A stretch of 64,000 nt of DNA. It comes from a bacterium. GTDB taxonomy: Bacteria; Desulfobacterota; Binatia; DP-6. The notes below the pieces were generated by a model. That model made no database searches and was not told the origin of the DNA. It worked only from the letters and a program-made list of their open reading frames with translations. Below are positions 44,745-53,074 of this stretch, piece after piece (position 1 is the stretch's first letter; every line of letters starts with the position of its first letter). Where the stretch lies: positions 1,643,237 to 1,707,236 of the forward strand of contig JAHCID010000001.1 of assembly GCA_026129405.1 (NCBI GenBank), read 5' to 3'. A program made the position numbers and the translations under genes.

Positions 44745-45470
44745 TCAGCGTACGCGGGCGGGGGCGCGGCGGGTCGCACGGGAGGCCGTGCGGCGTGGCG
44801 TGGCGATCGGCTCGGCCGGCGTAGGATCGCTCGTCGGCGCCGCGAGCCCGCCGAGGACGTAGTCGACGAGATCGCGTCCGACGGTCTCGATCGCCCGCGC
44901 GTCGACGCCGCGCGGATGGCGGCCGATGCGCTCGAGCTCGACGACCGCGACCAGCACCTGCTGGAAGAGGAAGCGCGTGCGCACGGCGACGACGCGCTCG
45001 GGCAGCGCCGGGCAGGCGCGCCGCACGATGATCATGAAGCGCTCGACGGCGCGCCAGAAGACGGGCGGCGCCAGCTGCTCGATGTGCACCGTGGGATCGC
45101 CGCCGGCGCGGGCGAGGAAGATCGCGAAGTGTCCGGCACGGGGCGGCAGCAGCGTGCGCAGGAAGGGCAGCACCATCGCCTCGACCGCGGCGCGCAGGTC
45201 GGGGTGCCCGTCGCCGGCGTGCTCCTCGACGGCGGCGATCCCCTCGAGCCGCTCCTCGGCGAGCTCGCCCATGCGGCGCGTCACCAGCGCCTCGATGACG
45301 CCGTCCTTCGAGCCGAAGTGATAGTGCGACGCCGAGACGTTCTTCGCACCGGCGGCGTCGTTGATCATGCGCAGCGAGGTCGCCTGGATGCCCTGGGTGG
45401 CGAAGAGCCGCTCGGCGGCGTCGAGGAGCCGGTCGCGGGTGGCGAGGCCGTCGCTGCGGGATCGCGGCAT
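44745..45470 (-). CDS. TetR-family regulator, probably of the adjacent hydrolase
   Basis: 241 residues. The N-terminal helix-turn-helix (about 8-55: LLDAAERLFATQGIQATSLRMINDAAG, then HYHFGSKDGVIEALV) is typical. The long ligand domain contains MVLPFLRTLLPPRAGHFAIFLAR. It lies upstream of and in the same direction as the secreted hydrolase gene, with 151 bp between. A common motif sits before each gene, suggesting auto-control and control of the hydrolase. Confidence 0.88.
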   Translation of the reverse strand: MPRSRSDGLATRDRLLDAAERLFATQGIQATSLRMINDAAGAKNVSASHYHFGSKDGVIEALVTRRMGELAEERLEGIAAVEEHAGDGHPDLRAAVEAMVLPFLRTLLPPRAGHFAIFLARAGGDPTVHIEQLAPPVFWRAVERFMIIVRRACPALPERVVAVRTRFLFQQVLVAVVELERIGRHPRGVDARAIETVGRDLVDYVLGGLAAPTSDPTPAEPIATPRRTASRATRRAPARVR

Positions 45471-45499
45471 GACCCGACGGGGCGTACCGCGAGGCCGGG

Positions 45500-45518
45500 A
45501 AATCAGTCAAGCGATTCA
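45500..45518. promoter_or_regulatory. shared AGTCAA-type motif upstream of the TetR gene (site B)
   Basis: AGTCAAGCGATTCA (45505-45518) lies 35-48 nt before the TetR ATG. Read on the minus strand it contains TTGACT, so it may also include the -35 box of that gene, in which case a bound repressor would shut its own promoter. Confidence 0.45.
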
Positions 45519-45581
45519 GCTGCGGCGAGCGGGCACGAAAGGGGGTGGCGCGCCCGAAGCGGCGCGCGCTAGGCTCCCGCC

Positions 45582-48080
45582 GTGCGGCTTCTGCTCGCTG
45601 GCGTCCTCTTCGTCCTGTCGCTCGCTCCCGCCGCGTCGGCGCGCCCCTCTTCGGCCGTCGACGCGGGGAGCCTCGTGGTCCGGGTCGCGGCCGATCCCTG
45701 GCAGCTGACCTTCACCGACGCGCGCGGCACGACGGTCCTGCGCGAGGCGCCCGAGCGCGACGCCGGCCCGATCGGCGCGCTCGGCTTCCGCACCGCCGCG
45801 GGCTGGATGCGGGCGACGCGCGTCGTCGCGAGCCGCGCCGCACGCCGGGAGCTGACGCTCACCGTCGCGACCACCGACCCCGACGGCCGCACCCTCGAGG
45901 TCGTGCTGGTGCCGGACGGGGAGGGCGTCGTCGCGCTGACCGCCCGCGTGCTCGGCGACCGGGCGGGCATCGACGCGCTCGGCATCGGCTTCGAGGCGTC
46001 GACGGACGAGCGCTTCCTCGGCTTCGGCGAGCGCAACGATGCGATCGACCAGCGCGGCCGCGTCGTCGAGAGCTGGGTTGCCGACGGACCCTTCCAGGAG
46101 ATCGAGCTGCCGTTCGTGCAGCAGCTCGTGCCGCCGCCCGGCTTCCGCCCGCGCGACGACGCGACCTACTACCCCGTGCCCTGGATGCTCTCGACGCGCG
46201 GCTACGGGGTCCTCGTCGACAACGACGAGCCCAGCTACTTCCGCGCCGGCAGCGAGCGTCCGGACCGGCTCGGCGTCGAGGTCGTCGGCGCGCCGGTCGG
46301 CATGCCGGCGCTGCCGCTGCCGGAGATGCTGCGCCTGCGCGTCTTCGCGGGTCCCACGCCCGCGGAGGCGCTGCGCCGCTTCACGGTGCGCACGGGACGG
46401 CAGCCCGCCGTCGATGCGCCGTGGGTGCTCGGGCCATGGTTCCAGCCCGGCGGCTCGGTCGCCGAACAGGAGGCCCAGGTCGGGAAGCTGCGCGCCGCCG
46501 ACGCGCCCGTGTCCGTCGCGCAGACGTATACGCACTACCTCCCGTGCGGCGATCACGTCCGCAACCGCGCCGGTGAGCGCGACCGCCTGCACCGGCTGCA
46601 CGCGCTCGGCCTCGCCGTGACGACGTACTTCAACCCGATGATCTGCGAGTCGTACCAGCCGGCCTTCGCTCGCGCCGTCGCCGCCGGCGCCCTCGCGACC
46701 CGCGCGGACGGCTCGCCCTACATCTACGACTACGCCGGCAGCCAGATCTTCCGCGTCGGCCAGTTCGACTTCACCCGTCAGGCGGGACGCGCCGAGTACG
46801 GCCGCCTCCTCCACGAGGCGATCAGCGACGGGCACGACGGCTGGATGGAGGACTTCGGCGAGTACACCCCGCCCGACGGCTTCCAGGCGACCGGGCCGAT
46901 CCTCGGCGGCGGCCACAACCGCTATGCCACCGAGTACCACTGCGGCGCGTACGCCACGGTGCGCCGCGTCCGCCGCCCCGTCGTGCGCTTCCAGCGTTCC
47001 GGATGGACCGGCGCCGCGCCGTGCGCGCAGGTCGTGTGGAGCGGCGATCCGACGACCGGGTGGGGCTTCGACGGCCTCGCCTCGGTCGTGACCGGCGGGC
47101 TCAACATGGGCATGTCCGGGATCGCGATCTGGGGCAGCGACATCGGCGGCTACTTCGCGCTCGGCGACAACGCGCTGACGCCGGAGCTGCTGATCCGCTG
47201 GGTGCAGGTCGGCGCCGTCTCGGGCGTCATGCGCACGCAGCGCAACGGCACCGCCGTCCCGCCCAAGGTGCGGCCGCAGATCTACGACGACGCCCAGATC
47301 CCCAACTGGAAGCGCTACGCGAAGCTGCGCACGCAGCTCTACCCCTACACGGCGGCGGCGGCCGCGGAGTACCGTCGCAGCGGGCTGCCCCTCATGCGCC
47401 ATCTGGCGCTCGTCCATCCCGACGACGCGGAGGCCGTGGCCCAGGACGACGCCTTCCTGTTCGGGCCCGACCTGCTGGTCGCACCCGTGCTCGCGCCGGG
47501 CCGGACGACGCGCGAAGCGTACCTGCCTGCCGGCGGCTGGATCGACCTCTGGCGCGCGGGGACGTGGGACAGCGCCGCGGGCGTCTTCGTGCTCGGCGCC
47601 GCCGACGTGCTGCCCGGCGGGCGTCGCGTGACGGTGCCCGCGCCGCTCGAGGAGCTGCCGCTCTTCGTGCGCGCCGGCGCGCTGCTGCCGCTCGTGCCGG
47701 CCGACGTCGACACGCTCGCCGACTACGGCGATCCGGCGCCGGGCTTCGTGCGGCTGCGCGACCGGCGCGACCGCATGGCGCTGCTCGCGTTCCCGCGCGG
47801 CGCGAGCGAGGCGCGGATGGTGGAGCGGGTGGAGCGCCTGCGCTCGCTCGAGCGGGCCGACGGCTGGGAGCTGGCGGTGCGCGGGCGGCGTCGCCGCACC
47901 TACGCGCTGCAGGCGTCGTTGGCGACGCTCGAGCGGCCGTTCGCGCCGTGTGCCGTCGAATGGAACGGCACGCGGCTGCCGGAGTCGGCGTGGTCGTTCG
48001 ACGCGGCGACGCGGGTCCTGCGGGCCGAGTTCCGCGGCGTGCGCGGACGCCTCGTCGTGCGCGTCGGCTGCGGGCGCTGA
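45582..48080 (+). CDS. exported glycoside hydrolase family 31 protein
   Basis: 832 residues with a Sec signal (LLLAGVLFVLSLAPAASA). The GH31 catalytic core shows an FGERND entry loop, the nucleophile Asp424 in GWMEDFGE and the acid/base region FQRSGWTG...WSGDPTTGW. C-terminal beta domains follow (PLEELPLFVRAGALLPLVP). GH31 enzymes are alpha-glucosidases, xylosidases and sulfoquinovosidases. The GWMEDFGE form resembles the sulfoquinovosidase branch, but the sulfonate-binding motif is not evident (the region reads QTYTHYLPCGD), so specificity is open. The start is GTG 45582. Confidence 0.88.
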   Translation: MRLLLAGVLFVLSLAPAASARPSSAVDAGSLVVRVAADPWQLTFTDARGTTVLREAPERDAGPIGALGFRTAAGWMRATRVVASRAARRELTLTVATTDPDGRTLEVVLVPDGEGVVALTARVLGDRAGIDALGIGFEASTDERFLGFGERNDAIDQRGRVVESWVADGPFQEIELPFVQQLVPPPGFRPRDDATYYPVPWMLSTRGYGVLVDNDEPSYFRAGSERPDRLGVEVVGAPVGMPALPLPEMLRLRVFAGPTPAEALRRFTVRTGRQPAVDAPWVLGPWFQPGGSVAEQEAQVGKLRAADAPVSVAQTYTHYLPCGDHVRNRAGERDRLHRLHALGLAVTTYFNPMICESYQPAFARAVAAGALATRADGSPYIYDYAGSQIFRVGQFDFTRQAGRAEYGRLLHEAISDGHDGWMEDFGEYTPPDGFQATGPILGGGHNRYATEYHCGAYATVRRVRRPVVRFQRSGWTGAAPCAQVVWSGDPTTGWGFDGLASVVTGGLNMGMSGIAIWGSDIGGYFALGDNALTPELLIRWVQVGAVSGVMRTQRNGTAVPPKVRPQIYDDAQIPNWKRYAKLRTQLYPYTAAAAAEYRRSGLPLMRHLALVHPDDAEAVAQDDAFLFGPDLLVAPVLAPGRTTREAYLPAGGWIDLWRAGTWDSAAGVFVLGAADVLPGGRRVTVPAPLEELPLFVRAGALLPLVPADVDTLADYGDPAPGFVRLRDRRDRMALLAFPRGASEARMVERVERLRSLERADGWELAVRGRRRRTYALQASLATLERPFAPCAVEWNGTRLPESAWSFDAATRVLRAEFRGVRGRLVVRVGCGR

Positions 48081-48129
48081 GCCCGCGTCGCCCTTGCGCG
48101 CGGGGCGCGCCTCGGTCAGGACGAGGCGC

Positions 48130-48876
48130 GTGACCGCACCCGACGAGAGCCCGTCCGCCGCCATCGACGTCACGCCGCCCGCGCCGTTCGAGGTCGACGG
48201 CGGGGTCGCCTCGGCCGAGATCGCTCCGCCGCCCGGCGCGCCGGCCGCGACGCGCCACGACCTCCAGCTCGGCCGCCGCTTCTTCCACTGCATGAACGGC
48301 GTCGTCGTGGCGACCGCGTACGCGCTCCTCTTCACGCATCGCCAGATCGTCCACGTGTTCGGCACGGTCGCCTGCGTGGTCTACGTGCTCGATCGGGTGC
48401 GCATCGCCTACCCCGAGGTCGTCGAGCGCCACGCGCCGTGGGTGAACCGCGTCCTCGTACGGGCGGAGGAGCGGGTGCGCGAGTCGGCCATGATCCCGTA
48501 CGCGATCGCCGTCCTGCTGACCATCCTGACGGTACCGAAGGCGGCGGCGCTGGTCGCGATCTACACGCTCGCGTTCGCCGACCCGCTGGCGGCGATCGTC
48601 GGCATCCGCTTCGGCCGCCGGCCGCTCGTTGCCGACTACACCCTCGAAGGCACGCTCGCCTTCTTCGGCGCGTCGCTCGCGGTCGCCGCGACGGTGCTCG
48701 CGTACACGACGAGCGCGAGCGCGCTCGCGCTCGGTGGGGCGGCGGTCACGATCGCGCTCGTCGGCGCGGGGTTCGCGCTCCTGCGTCTGCGCATCGACGA
48801 CAACCTGACGATCCCCCTCCTGGTGGGCTTCGTCACCTGGATCGTGACGGCGCTCTACGGCATCCCGCTCGACTGA
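48130..48876 (+). CDS. dolichol-kinase/DGK1-like membrane protein
   Basis: 248 residues. After a Pro-rich N-terminus come about six hydrophobic helices. The segment FADPLAAIVGIRFGRR followed by DYTLEGTLAFF is the conserved CTP-binding signature of dolichol kinase, phytol kinase and DGK1-type proteins. They phosphorylate a lipid alcohol with CTP or make CDP-lipids. GTG 48130 is the best start; the frame upstream overlaps the GH31 end. The end overlaps the convergent protein at 48855-49601 by 22 bp. Confidence 0.78.
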   Translation: MTAPDESPSAAIDVTPPAPFEVDGGVASAEIAPPPGAPAATRHDLQLGRRFFHCMNGVVVATAYALLFTHRQIVHVFGTVACVVYVLDRVRIAYPEVVERHAPWVNRVLVRAEERVRESAMIPYAIAVLLTILTVPKAAALVAIYTLAFADPLAAIVGIRFGRRPLVADYTLEGTLAFFGASLAVAATVLAYTTSASALALGGAAVTIALVGAGFALLRLRIDDNLTIPLLVGFVTWIVTALYGIPLD

Positions 48877-49601
48877 TCCTCGATCACGCGGACGAGCCCT
48901 TCGACGGCGCGCATGAGCACGTCCCAGGGGACGTCCGCGTCCTCGGAGGTGCCGAGGAAGAGCGTCGTGCCGGCGGTCGCGACCCGCAGGCGGCCGTGCG
49001 GCGGCAGGGCGGCCGCCGCTTCGCGCAGCGCCGCCACCAGCCGGGTCGCGTTCTCCGGCGCCCGCTCGGCGCCGCCGACGCGCAGCGCCGCCGGCACGTG
49101 CGCGCCGTCGTCGCCGGTGCGCAGCGCGCCCACGACGAGCTCGACGTCGGCGGCGGCGAACGGCGGATCGGCCGTGCGGCGGAGGTGGTCTGCGGGGGCG
49201 GTCGCGCCCGGCGACGCGCGGCCGGGGAGGTCGTCCGCCGGGGCGGCGCGGCCGAGCCTGGCGGCGACGCGCGCGAGGGACACGGCGGGCAGGACGGCGA
49301 GCGTCCCGCGCCGGCCGCCGCGATGGCGCCAGCCCCAGGCGAAGCAACGCACCTCGCGACTGTGTCGGACCGCGGTGGCGAGGGTCCACACCGAGACGGG
49401 CTGCGCCGGGCCGAGCGCCTCGACGGCCGCCGCCACGGCTGCACGGGCGTCGGGGTCGTCCCGGACGCCCCAACCCTCCCGTGCGGCGGCGACCGCGAGG
49501 GCGTCGTCGGTCGCGGCCGCGCGGCGCCGGCGCCGCGTCCACAGGGCCGCGAGCAGAAGGGCGACGGCTGCGCCGCTCCACCATCCCGCCTCCACCGTCA
49601 T
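48855..49601 (-). CDS. uncharacterised membrane-anchored protein
   Basis: 248 residues: one N-terminal hydrophobic helix (about 8-22), an RRRRR stop-transfer, then a soluble domain rich in Ala and Arg. It includes an alternation of strand and helix (VELVVGALRTGDDGAHVPAAL, RLVAALREAAAAL, TLFLGTSEDADVPWDVLMRAVEGL). I do not recognise the family. It may be a periplasmic or cytoplasmic anchored domain. It sits between the dolichol-kinase-like gene and sppA on the opposite strand to the former. Confidence 0.6.
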   Translation of the reverse strand: MTVEAGWWSGAAVALLLAALWTRRRRRAAATDDALAVAAAREGWGVRDDPDARAAVAAAVEALGPAQPVSVWTLATAVRHSREVRCFAWGWRHRGGRRGTLAVLPAVSLARVAARLGRAAPADDLPGRASPGATAPADHLRRTADPPFAAADVELVVGALRTGDDGAHVPAALRVGGAERAPENATRLVAALREAAAALPPHGRLRVATAGTTLFLGTSEDADVPWDVLMRAVEGLVRVIEDQSSGMP

Positions 49602-49633
49602 GGGAGCATCGCCGCGTCACACGCGTCGAGCGC

Positions 49634-51502
49634 TCACCGCGATGCGCCCGGCGCTTCGGCGAGGCAGGTCGGGCAGAGCGCCCACATCCCGCGCGGGTCG
49701 GGCCAGCGGCCGAGCAGCAGATCGACCTGCCCGACGGCGTCGCGCAGGCCGGCGACGAGGTGCCCCGTCGCCGGCGGCGTCCAGACGTGGGCGACCCGCG
49801 AGCCGAGGAGGTTCAGCAGCTGGTCGCGCAGGCTCGGAGTCTGCTCGATCGTGACGATGCGCCAGCGTTCGCCCAGGCCCGCCTTGGCGGCCGCCGACGC
49901 GACGGCGTCGTCGAGCGTGCCGAGATGGTCGACGAGGCCGACGCGCAGCGCGGCCTCGCCGCTCCACACCCGGCCCTGGCCGACCTCGTCGGCCTGCCGG
50001 GTGGTCATCTTCCGCGCCGTCGCGACGTGCTCGAGGAACTCGGCGTAGCCTGCGTCGAGCCCCTGCTGGATCATGTCGCCGACGCCGGGCGCGAGCGCGC
50101 GGTCGCTGCGGAGCGCACCCGAGAGCCAGGTGGTGCCGACGCCGTCGACGTGCATCCCGAGGTAGCGGGCGAGCGGCTTCTCGAGCGTGGGGAAGACGCC
50201 GAAGATGCCGATCGAGCCGGTGAGGGTGGCGGGGCTCGCCCAGATCTCCTCGCCGGCGGTGGCGATCCAGTAGCCTCCCGACGCCGCCACCGGCCCCATC
50301 GACACGACGAGCGGCTTGCCCGCGTCGCGCAGCCGCATGGCTTCCTGGCGGATCACCTCCGAAGCGAAGGCGCTGCCGCCGGGGCTGTCGACGCGCAGCA
50401 CGACGGCGCGCACGTCGTCGTCGAAGCGCGCCTCGCGCAGCAGCGCCGACGTGGAATCGCCGCCGACGCGGCCCGGCGCCTGGTCGCCGGGCACGATCAT
50501 GCCGACCGCGCGCACGACCCCGACCGCGGGCCCGGACGTCGGCCGTCCCTCGTCGGGGCGTCCTGCGGCCCAGAGGTAGGTGTCGGAGTCGACCTGGTGC
50601 CAGGTGTGCGTCTTGTCGTCCTCGCCCACCAGCTCGGTGAGGCGCGCGTCGGCCGCATCGCGGCCGCCGACGTGGTCGACGAGCTTCAGGTCGAGCGCGA
50701 GCTGCGCTGGGCGGCCCTGCGCGGCGCGCAGGCGCGCGGGCAGGTCGTTCAGCGCCGTCGTCAGCTCGGCCGGGGTCAGCTGACGGGCCGCGGTGACGTC
50801 GGCGAGCCAGAGGTTCCAGAGGTCGCCGAGGAACTCGAGCGCGACGCCGCGCTCCTCCGGCGACATGTCGTTGCGCAGGAACGGCTCGACGGCCGACTTG
50901 TAGCGGCCGACGCGGAACACGTTCGGCTCGATCTCCAGGCGATCGATGGCGTCCTTGAAGTAGGTGCCGAACGTGCCGAACCCCTCGATCCAGACGACAC
51001 CGAGGTCGTGCAGGTAGATCTCGTCGGCCGTGGTGGCGAGGTAGTACTGCGACTGCGAGAACGCGTCCCCGAGCGCGAGCACCGGCTTGCCGGCGGCGCG
51101 GAAGCGCTCGACCGCGCGGCGGACCTCGCGCAGATGGACGAGGGCGGCGCCGTCGAGGTCGTCCGGGCGGATCACGAGGACCTTCACCCGCTCGTCGGTG
51201 CGCGCTTTGTCGATGGCGTCGATGACGTCCGCGACGAGCGTCTCGTTGCGGCCGCCGCCCAGGATGATCTGGCGCAGACGGTCGGACGGGCTGCCTTCGC
51301 GCTGCTCCACGAGGACGCCCTTCGGCGCGACCACCAGCGCGGTCGCCGCGGGGATCGCCGTGTGCGCCGCCCAGATGCCGCCGAACAGGATCACCAGCAG
51401 CATCACCCCGAAGACGATCGTCAGGAGGAAGCGCCGGGCGACGTCGAGCGCGTGTACGAAGCCGCGCAGAACGCGCCAGACGAAGTTGGGTCGGGACGCC
51501 AT
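49634..51502 (-). CDS. sppA: signal peptide peptidase SppA (67-kDa type)
   Basis: 622 residues with an N-terminal membrane helix (about 28-50) and two SppA/S49 repeats. The first holds the catalytic Lys in RYKSAVEPFLRNDMSPEER. The second holds VDSPGGSAFASEVIRQEAM and the nucleophile Ser in PVAASGGYWIATAGEEIWA. SppA degrades leftover signal peptides in the inner membrane. The C-terminal 90 residues extend past the usual end and include WPDPRGMWALCPTCL, a Cys-x-x-Cys tail that I cannot assign. ATG 51502 precedes a proper basic N-terminus. Confidence 0.93.
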   Translation of the reverse strand: MASRPNFVWRVLRGFVHALDVARRFLLTIVFGVMLLVILFGGIWAAHTAIPAATALVVAPKGVLVEQREGSPSDRLRQIILGGGRNETLVADVIDAIDKARTDERVKVLVIRPDDLDGAALVHLREVRRAVERFRAAGKPVLALGDAFSQSQYYLATTADEIYLHDLGVVWIEGFGTFGTYFKDAIDRLEIEPNVFRVGRYKSAVEPFLRNDMSPEERGVALEFLGDLWNLWLADVTAARQLTPAELTTALNDLPARLRAAQGRPAQLALDLKLVDHVGGRDAADARLTELVGEDDKTHTWHQVDSDTYLWAAGRPDEGRPTSGPAVGVVRAVGMIVPGDQAPGRVGGDSTSALLREARFDDDVRAVVLRVDSPGGSAFASEVIRQEAMRLRDAGKPLVVSMGPVAASGGYWIATAGEEIWASPATLTGSIGIFGVFPTLEKPLARYLGMHVDGVGTTWLSGALRSDRALAPGVGDMIQQGLDAGYAEFLEHVATARKMTTRQADEVGQGRVWSGEAALRVGLVDHLGTLDDAVASAAAKAGLGERWRIVTIEQTPSLRDQLLNLLGSRVAHVWTPPATGHLVAGLRDAVGQVDLLLGRWPDPRGMWALCPTCLAEAPGASR

Positions 51503-51637
51503 CGCGAGGGGTTCCTCCGCCGGTCGAGAGACTTCTCCCCGATGTAGCAGATGGCTCGCGGGTTGCGAGCGCAACGCGGGTGCGCCCTTCGCCCGATCGC
51601 CGTTGCGAGCGACGGGCCCCTGGGCTACTCGCCCCGC

Positions 51638-53026
51638 GTGCCCGCTCCGGAGCCGCGCGCGCAAGCGTCCCCCCCTGGCGCGCTGCTCGCGGTCGCGGTG
51701 GCCGCGACGGCGCTGATCGGTGCGCGTCTCTGGGAAGGTGACCTGCACCAGGACCAGGTGCTCTATGCCGCCGTCGCCGAGCGCGCGCGCACGGGCGGGG
51801 ACTGGCTGCACCTCCACTTCGGCGACGACCCGTACTGGAAGAAGCCGCCGTTGATGTTCTGGGCGGTCGCGGCGTTCTTCGAGCTGCTCGGGCCGACGGC
51901 GCTCGCGGCGCGTCTCGTGCCGGCGGCGCTCGGCGTGGCGACCTGCGTCCTCGTCGCCGCGCTCGGGCGGCGGCTCTTCGGCGAGCCGGCCGGTCTGCTC
52001 GCCGGGCTCGCGCTCGCGACCACGCCGCCGTTCTTCCGCAACGCTGCAGCGCTGAGCCTCGATCCCGCCGTCGGCGCCGGCACCCTGGCGGCGCTCCTGT
52101 GCTGGCTGCGCGGCGTCGAGCACGGCCGGCGTCGCGACTTCGTGCTGGCGGGCGTGGCGTTCGGCCTCGTCGTGCTCGCGAAGGGCACGTTCGGGCTGCT
52201 CGCGCCGTTCGTGCTGGTGCTCTGGTGCCTGACGCATGGGCGCCGGCGCGACCTCGCGTCGCCCGGCGTGCTGCTCTCCGCGCTGGTGGCGACGGCGATC
52301 TTCCTGCCCTGGCATCTCGAGCAGCTGCGGACGTACGGTCCCGACTTCCTGCGCGTGTACCTCGGCCAGGAGGTGCTGGAGCGCGCGGTCGGCAACCTCG
52401 AGCTCGGCGTCAAGCCGGTCTCGTATCCGCTCACGCTCCTGCGCGACGCCGCGCCGTGGGTGCCGTCGATGCTGCTCGGCGTCTGGCTGGCGCTGCGGCG
52501 CGCGCGCGGCGGCGATCGCGCCGCACGCTTCGTCCTCGCATGGGCGCTCGGCTACCTGGCGCTCATCACGCTCTCGGCGGGGCAGCGCCCCCAGTATCTG
52601 CTGCCGCTGTACCCGGCGACGTCGCTCCTCGCCGGGCTCGGGACGGCGGCGCTCCTGCCGGCCGCGTGGACGCCGCATCTGCCGCGCGTCGTCGCCATCG
52701 CCTTCGCGGCGCTGGGCGTCGCCCTGTGCGTGCTGCCGATCACGATCCATCGGCCGCGCTACGACGCCCTGCGGGCGCTCGGGCCGCTCCTGCCGCCCGA
52801 CGGCACGCCGCTCGTGGGGTTCCGTACCAGCCTCCAGCTGCGGGCGGCGAGCCAGCTCTACCTCGGGCGTGATCTCCGCCCGCGCCGGCTGCCCGAGCTG
52901 CGCGCGACCAGCGACGGGCTCGTCCTCGCCGAGCGGAGCGTCGCGCAGCCCCTCGTCGACGCGGGCTTCGTGCGCGTGCACGCGAACGAGCGCTACGTGC
53001 TGCTGCGCTCGCCGCCCGGCTCCTGA
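51638..53026 (+). CDS. GT39/ArnT-type membrane glycosyltransferase
   Basis: 462 residues with about ten hydrophobic helices. The first luminal loop has GDLHQDQVLYAAVAERARTGG followed by FGDDPYWKKPPLMFW, the EAR/DE-type catalytic and KPP motif of the PMT/ArnT family. These transfer a sugar from a polyprenyl carrier to lipid A or proteins at the periplasmic face. GTG 51638 gives the expected N-terminus; an ATG at 51551 would add an Arg-rich extension. The last part is a soluble C-terminal domain. Confidence 0.85.
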   Translation: MPAPEPRAQASPPGALLAVAVAATALIGARLWEGDLHQDQVLYAAVAERARTGGDWLHLHFGDDPYWKKPPLMFWAVAAFFELLGPTALAARLVPAALGVATCVLVAALGRRLFGEPAGLLAGLALATTPPFFRNAAALSLDPAVGAGTLAALLCWLRGVEHGRRRDFVLAGVAFGLVVLAKGTFGLLAPFVLVLWCLTHGRRRDLASPGVLLSALVATAIFLPWHLEQLRTYGPDFLRVYLGQEVLERAVGNLELGVKPVSYPLTLLRDAAPWVPSMLLGVWLALRRARGGDRAARFVLAWALGYLALITLSAGQRPQYLLPLYPATSLLAGLGTAALLPAAWTPHLPRVVAIAFAALGVALCVLPITIHRPRYDALRALGPLLPPDGTPLVGFRTSLQLRAASQLYLGRDLRPRRLPELRATSDGLVLAERSVAQPLVDAGFVRVHANERYVLLRSPPGS

Positions 53027-53028
53027 CG

Positions 53029-53062
53029 GCCGGGCCGCCTGGCACTCCCCGATCGGCCCGGC
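53029..53062. terminator. inverted repeat between the glycosyltransferase and glnS
   Basis: GCCGGGCCG (53029-53037) and CGGCCCGGC (53054-53062) form a 9-bp perfect stem with a 16-nt loop, starting just after the glycosyltransferase stop (53026) and ending 2 nt before the glnS Shine-Dalgarno. It could be a terminator for the upstream gene or a leader structure controlling glnS translation. There is no U-tract. Confidence 0.4.
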
Positions 53063-53074
53063 TAGGAAGGAGCG

